Shown here piece after piece: positions 60,050-64,000 of a DNA stretch of 64,000 nucleotides. Source of the stretch: Cylindrotheca closterium. Its lineage: Eukaryota; Bacillariophyta; Bacillariophyceae; Bacillariales; Bacillariaceae. The notes beneath the pieces are model-generated. The model had not been told where the DNA came from, did no database searches, and saw only the letters and a program-made list of their open reading frames with translations. Within the stretch, counting starts at the first letter, position 1. Each line of letters starts with the position of its first letter. The DNA lies in the NCBI GenBank assembly GCA_933822405.4, contig CAKOGP040002336.1, positions 62,001 to 126,000 on the forward strand. The letters run 5' to 3'. The position numbers were made by a program, and so were the translations under genes.

Positions 60050-62251
60050 CTAGTGCTCACAGAGCTCAATCTCTCGGACATTCCAATCTTGCTTTGTATA
60101 CTTTCGCTCCTCCATGAGCTTCAGACGGTGCTCAAAGGCGTCACTTCGTTTCATTGAACCCCCAGCATGTTCTTGTTGGGCAGCCACCTCTCTTGTGGAT
60201 ACGATGCGTCGTTCTGGATTGACCAAGAAGAATACAATAATTCTTCGTTTCTTCTTGCTTTCAGTGTCCTTTGTAGTGGAAGTATTCTTCAGTTCCGTCA
60301 CTTTGTGCACATGACTGTTGGGGAAAACCAACAATCGCCCAGCCAATGTTTCGACCTGACCAAGTGGCATCAAGCCTTCGTCAATTTTGTCCTCGAGTTC
60401 TGGAGGACGGGTTTGATCGACACTCGAATAGATGAACATTGCTTCTTGCTTGTGAAATGCTCGCTTGAAGAGAATATCACCTCCTTCAATTTCTGCGTCT
60501 CGGTCAATAAAGTAGATTGCTGTGGCCACGATTTCTTCGTGCGACATTCCTTCCACATGCCAAACCCCTTCGTAGGTTTGACCTGGACCAAGCTCATAGT
60601 CAACAATTTTTGTTACTACTTGTAACTGCTGACCTCGCAATGATACTGGCCTTTCTTCAATTGGTCCAGCTGGTTTGGGATTGTAATCCAAATCGTCGTC
60701 TTCGTCTCGAATATGGTCCTCTTTGACGACACGGCAGTATCCATAGACCGACTCGATCAACGGCAATGCCTGCGAAAACAATTGGGCCAACGAGCCATAC
60801 AGCTCTTCATGGTCTGAACGGGGCACCAGGTTATTGATATAGTCACGGATGATACAGCTTCCGTCTTCGGCAACATCAAAGTAGGTTGGTAACCATTGGT
60901 ACTTGGCACTGGCTTCGTACTCTCGGCCCCAATAGTCTTTTGGTTCTAGCTCAATACGATCATCTTCAGGAATGCTTGGGTCAAGTGACAAAGCTTTGAT
61001 TTCTTCTTCAGACTTGAGCAAAGGAGAAACACCCTTGACGTAAGAGTATAGTGCTGGATGAATGATATCCCGAACAATATTGTTGGAATGTGGATGGTAG
61101 TCAACAACTTGACTTTCCACCAGCAGATCAATCTGATCCATGAGATTGTTGTGTAATGCCTTGGGTACAAAGTCATCGGCAATGGCAACGCCCTCTCGCA
61201 CCGGCTGTTCTTGGCACTTGCTCCATAAAATGTCCAAAGGAAGAAAGGACTCGGCGGCTCCCCATTCCCACATTTCCTCTGCCAATCCATCGTTAAAGTT
61301 GATTGTCATAGGAACCTGGCACGACAGGCCCCCGCCTTCGTTCTCCTCCACATTGTATCCAACAAAGGTAGGATAAATGTGCCTTTCGTCCTTAGTCAAG
61401 TTTGGGTTTTGGTAGTCATCCACAAACGGGTAAGCACATTCCAGCTCCATGTCGTCTTCTGGTTCCATTTCAATTTTGACCTTCAAGTATACAACCTTGG
61501 ATCCACCAATCTCGACGACCTCCGCTCCATGGTCTGAGGGTAGTCTCAAACTCAAAATCACAGGTCGATGTGTATCGTAGTCGTCTTTGTTCATATTGAT
61601 GGTAAATCCATGATGCTTAGCATGTTCCAAGTCCTGCAAACACAAGAACAGTCCTTCGGTAATACCATCATCGACCATACTCGCAAAGTCTTCAAAGGAT
61701 TTCGTCTCGGTGATTCTATGGCAGTAGTTGGCGAAGTGGCTAGCCTCGTCTTTCAAAAAGTCATAAGAATCTGACTTTTCAATTACACATTTCTTGCTTT
61801 CAGAACCATATCCAGCGTCATCCTTGCAAAACAGCAAGGCTTCCGTAGTTGCCCAAGCTGGTCCATCCCCATTTGCCATTTCACCATCTTCGGCATCATC
61901 ACTGCCTTCCGTTTTCTTGTCCTTTGGCGAAATGAAAAACCTGAAATCAAATGATTCATCAAACTTGTACAAGCGACCTGCAAAACTGCCTTCTCCAAAT
62001 TTGACCAGCTCTTCACAATAATTATTATGCCTTGTTGCAGTGCAAATCTTGCGCAATCCAAAATCCTTTAGAACATGCAATCGTACATTGGCATTCCATT
62101 CTTTGGACACCAGTCGAAAATCCGCAAGCCCTTTGGTGTCTTCGATGACAAAAGAGAATATTTTTGCAATCAAGGCACCTTGATTGTTGAGCATCTCAGT
62201 ACCTTTGGATGATAATGATTTCGGTTTGAAGGTTGTTCGTAGTGGTGTCAT
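60050..62251 (-). CDS. F-box-like plus DUF4246-type oxygenase-like protein, copy 2
   Basis: 733 aa, no intron, colinear with the 820-aa copy at 50-52.6 kb but lacking its first 45 or so residues and the poly-Ser run. F-box-like region: ALIAKIFSFVIEDTKGLADF, RLVSKEWNANVRLHV. Central shared module: REGVAIADDFVPKALHNNLM and YVKGVSPLLKSEEE. C-terminal DUF4246 part: KYQWLPTYFDVAEDGS, YINNLVPRSDHEELYG, YEGVWHVEGMSHEEIVATAI, LLVFPNSHVHKVTELKN, RRIIVFFLVNPERRIVST, ending CEH. The candidate metal residues are retained, so both copies are likely functional. The C-terminal third is far better conserved between copies than the middle. Confidence 0.8.
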   Translation of the reverse strand: MTPLRTTFKPKSLSSKGTEMLNNQGALIAKIFSFVIEDTKGLADFRLVSKEWNANVRLHVLKDFGLRKICTATRHNNYCEELVKFGEGSFAGRLYKFDESFDFRFFISPKDKKTEGSDDAEDGEMANGDGPAWATTEALLFCKDDAGYGSESKKCVIEKSDSYDFLKDEASHFANYCHRITETKSFEDFASMVDDGITEGLFLCLQDLEHAKHHGFTINMNKDDYDTHRPVILSLRLPSDHGAEVVEIGGSKVVYLKVKIEMEPEDDMELECAYPFVDDYQNPNLTKDERHIYPTFVGYNVEENEGGGLSCQVPMTINFNDGLAEEMWEWGAAESFLPLDILWSKCQEQPVREGVAIADDFVPKALHNNLMDQIDLLVESQVVDYHPHSNNIVRDIIHPALYSYVKGVSPLLKSEEEIKALSLDPSIPEDDRIELEPKDYWGREYEASAKYQWLPTYFDVAEDGSCIIRDYINNLVPRSDHEELYGSLAQLFSQALPLIESVYGYCRVVKEDHIRDEDDDLDYNPKPAGPIEERPVSLRGQQLQVVTKIVDYELGPGQTYEGVWHVEGMSHEEIVATAIYFIDRDAEIEGGDILFKRAFHKQEAMFIYSSVDQTRPPELEDKIDEGLMPLGQVETLAGRLLVFPNSHVHKVTELKNTSTTKDTESKKKRRIIVFFLVNPERRIVSTREVAAQQEHAGGSMKRSDAFEHRLKLMEERKYTKQDWNVREIELCEH

Positions 62252-63033
62252 ATTGCTAGTAATGTCTTGGACGATGCCGAATCGGTTATTGGCTCCTTGT
62301 CCGAAGAATATAGTACGGTATGGGTGGGGCGTCGTTATGCGATAGTGCTGCTATATATTGAATATGCTGCTATGCTGCAATATATATACCACATTCAACA
62401 TACCTTTCGGTTCTAAGTTTTACGCAGATTATGAAGTGGCGCAGTCTAGTCGGTGTAGTCGAGATGCAGAAAGTGAATCATTCAATCATACAGCAGTTCA
62501 GTAGGTACAGTATATCATACTGTGGCAAAGGAAAAAGGTTGGAATGCGGACGCCAATCTTTGAAGCATTCCACCAGCAACCAAAATCACTATATATCATA
62601 TAATCGAAGAAAGATAATTGTTTCTGCTGGGCCTGACAGGCCTGGACCCCCCGCAACTCGTCTATCGACCGACCGTTTCCGAATTTCACATCTCCGACAT
62701 CTTTGACTACTAAATAGTTTTCAATACACCCCCGGGGCATTGTTGTAGCAAAATATTGTTTTTGATCGGTTTCGTGTTGCAGTGACGTGTTTCGATTTCT
62801 TTGATCGGTTTCAAAATCGTTTGATCGGTTTCGTGTCGCAGTGACTTGTTTCGATTTCTTTGATCGGTTTCAAAATCATTTGATCGGTTTTGTGTCGCAG
62901 TGACTTGTTTCGATTTCTTTGATCGGTTTCGCTTGATCTGTTTCGATTTCTTTGATCGGTTTCGAAATTTCGTGACATCATTTTTAATTTTAAAAACTGC
63001 GACGGACGATAGCCACGCGCGCATCATACTCGG
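62252..63033. other. intergenic, 782 bp, with 59-bp minisatellite
   Basis: Promoter of the DUF4246 copy 2 gene, a CTATATATTG/CAATATATAT inverted repeat near 62350-62388, and the 59-bp tandem repeat (62761-62932). No gene was seen. Confidence 0.5.
62761..62960. repeat. 59-bp tandem repeat, three copies
   Basis: Copies start at 62761, 62820 and 62879 with TTTGATCGGTTT, each containing GCAGTGAC and a second TTTGATCGGTTTC half-unit 38 bp later. A degenerate half-unit follows to about 62960. Confidence 0.9.
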
Positions 63034-63689
63034 ATGGAGCCTTACGAGTCTCCGCATATTATCATCAAATCAGTCTCTTTCATGGACGAGCCGCCCATCA
63101 ACCATCTCGTTACTCCATCGGAGATGGTGGAATCTGGCCTTGCTCTGAAGGGCTACAGCGAAAGGCAAATCAAGCATGCCAAGTTTCAAACACCACTTCC
63201 CTGCACTGCAGTTTGGGTGTACACCACCAGCACGCAAATCACCAACATTGCAGGCGCAAGGATCAAGGGAGGAGTACTTGACCCTAATATTTCTTGATTG
63301 GACGACTGTACTATCTACGAAAGTACCAATCCGAAGATGAGCTGACGTCCCAGTTCGACTCCAACTATTGGGTAAGAGAGAAAGATTGTGGAACTGCCCT
63401 CGGAGATCGAGGCTACAACAGAGAGCCAAAGCACATGAGCACCTACAACACACACAACAATGCTGGTGTCAGGCCCTTCAAGAGTCGAGCTCTCAAGAGA
63501 CACAATAATTTCTACAGTCTGTTGAAGCAAAACAAGATCTTGGAGACACGATTTCGACACAACGGAGATAGATTTGCTTCAGCTTTCGAGGCTTGTTGCG
63601 TCTTGGCTCATTATCTGATCACAAGAGCGATGTCATTATACGATATTATGATCGAGGGTGCTGTAGAAACTTATGAAGGGGATAAATAG
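63034..63689 (+). pseudogene. decayed DDE (Harbinger/DDE_Tnp_4-like) transposase C-terminal part
   Basis: The frame 63294-63689 reads GDRGYNREPKHMSTYNTHNN, then FKSRALKRHNNFYSLLKQ, then ETRFRHNGDRFASAFEACCV and AHYLITRAMSLYDIM. This is the end of the DDE_Tnp_4 nuclease domain (D-R/S-GY, the RHE-x-FN-like RHNNF, FRH...FEA). The frame upstream (63034-63297: NIAGARIKGGVLDPN) is offset, and the N-terminal half and first catalytic Asp residues are missing. The canonical Glu of RHE is Asn here, so the remnant is inactive. The 59-bp repeats just upstream may belong to the same element. Confidence 0.65.
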
Positions 63690-64000
63690 AAACTGTCTTG
63701 AGTAGGGCCCCTAATTGTATTTATTTTGCATCTCATTCTAGTAGTCATCTTGACCCTCTTCATCTCTTGGTTCAGCTGTTGGGAATTCACGTGCGCGTGT
63801 AAGAACTAATGAAGTACTGTTGGGACTAACAAAGTACTTGTGGAAAATCCAGGTTTATATGGATTAAAAGTGGTCTTCAGGCGTGACAAATAGATAGGAT
63901 ATACCGGTAGCTGGGTCAGAACCAGCTTGTCACATTTTTGAGGACCAGACTGGCTGTTTTAAGCCAACATGGTGTGATATACTGAGTTTCAGTACCTAGC
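63690..64000. other. intergenic at right edge, 311 bp
   Basis: Holds a TACCGGTA palindrome (63903) followed by AGCTGG..CCAGCT, a short hairpin. No gene was seen. Confidence 0.4.

Overview
The window is nuclear DNA of a photosynthetic stramenopile, most probably a pennate diatom (inference). The evidence is short GT-AG introns (about 70-105 bp), bipartite plastid-type N-termini, and several families that are expanded in diatoms: DUF6824, BspA-like DUF285 surface proteins, transmembrane LRR proteins, prolyl 4-hydroxylases, CRAL-TRIO proteins, and retroelement, Crypton-like and Harbinger-like fragments. There are no operons. Genes lie on both strands, separated by 0.2-2 kb of AT-rich spacer. The window shows repeated local gene duplication.

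Layout. 0-5 kb: 3' end of a gene, a PLP aminotransferase and two unrecognised genes. 4.9-9.1 kb: a tandem pair of two-exon prolyl 4-hydroxylases with conserved promoters. 9.9-15.6 kb: a cluster of five small, serine-rich, intronless paralogues built around a repeated P-[MIV]-R-x-L-S motif. I do not recognise this family; it is the best candidate for something undescribed. Two arrays of 20-bp palindromic minisatellite lie inside it. 16.8-20 kb: a four-exon MscS/Msy1-type channel with an EF-hand-like segment. 20-30 kb: a membrane protein with a DWIGIY motif, a DUF6824 protein, a decayed retroelement RNase H with a DUF285 relic, an intact DUF285 protein, a tail-anchored GTPase, a frameshifted helicase-associated-domain gene, a small membrane protein and an Iojap/RsfS protein. 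30.5-36.8 kb: a convergent pair, an Ulp1-type cysteine protease and a Crypton-like tyrosine recombinase, flanking an array of about eleven AT-rich palindromes. This is a candidate composite mobile element.

37-50 kb: a transmembrane LRR protein, three tandem CRAL-TRIO proteins, a cytochrome P450, a truncated member of a small family and an RNI-type LRR protein. 50-64 kb: two F-box-like/DUF4246 proteins, a plastid-targeted protein with CRE-like sites upstream, a second member of the family seen at 47.4 kb, an assembly gap flanked by a 127-bp exact duplication, a large DUF285 protein with a 600-bp higher-order repeat, and a decayed DDE transposase.

The genes do not form one pathway. The themes are 2-oxoglutarate oxygenase chemistry (P4H pair, possibly the DUF4246 pair), cell-surface repeat proteins and mobile-element debris. 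All splice sites were read by eye from GT/AG signals and reading-frame continuity. Family names come from motif recognition; no database search was run.
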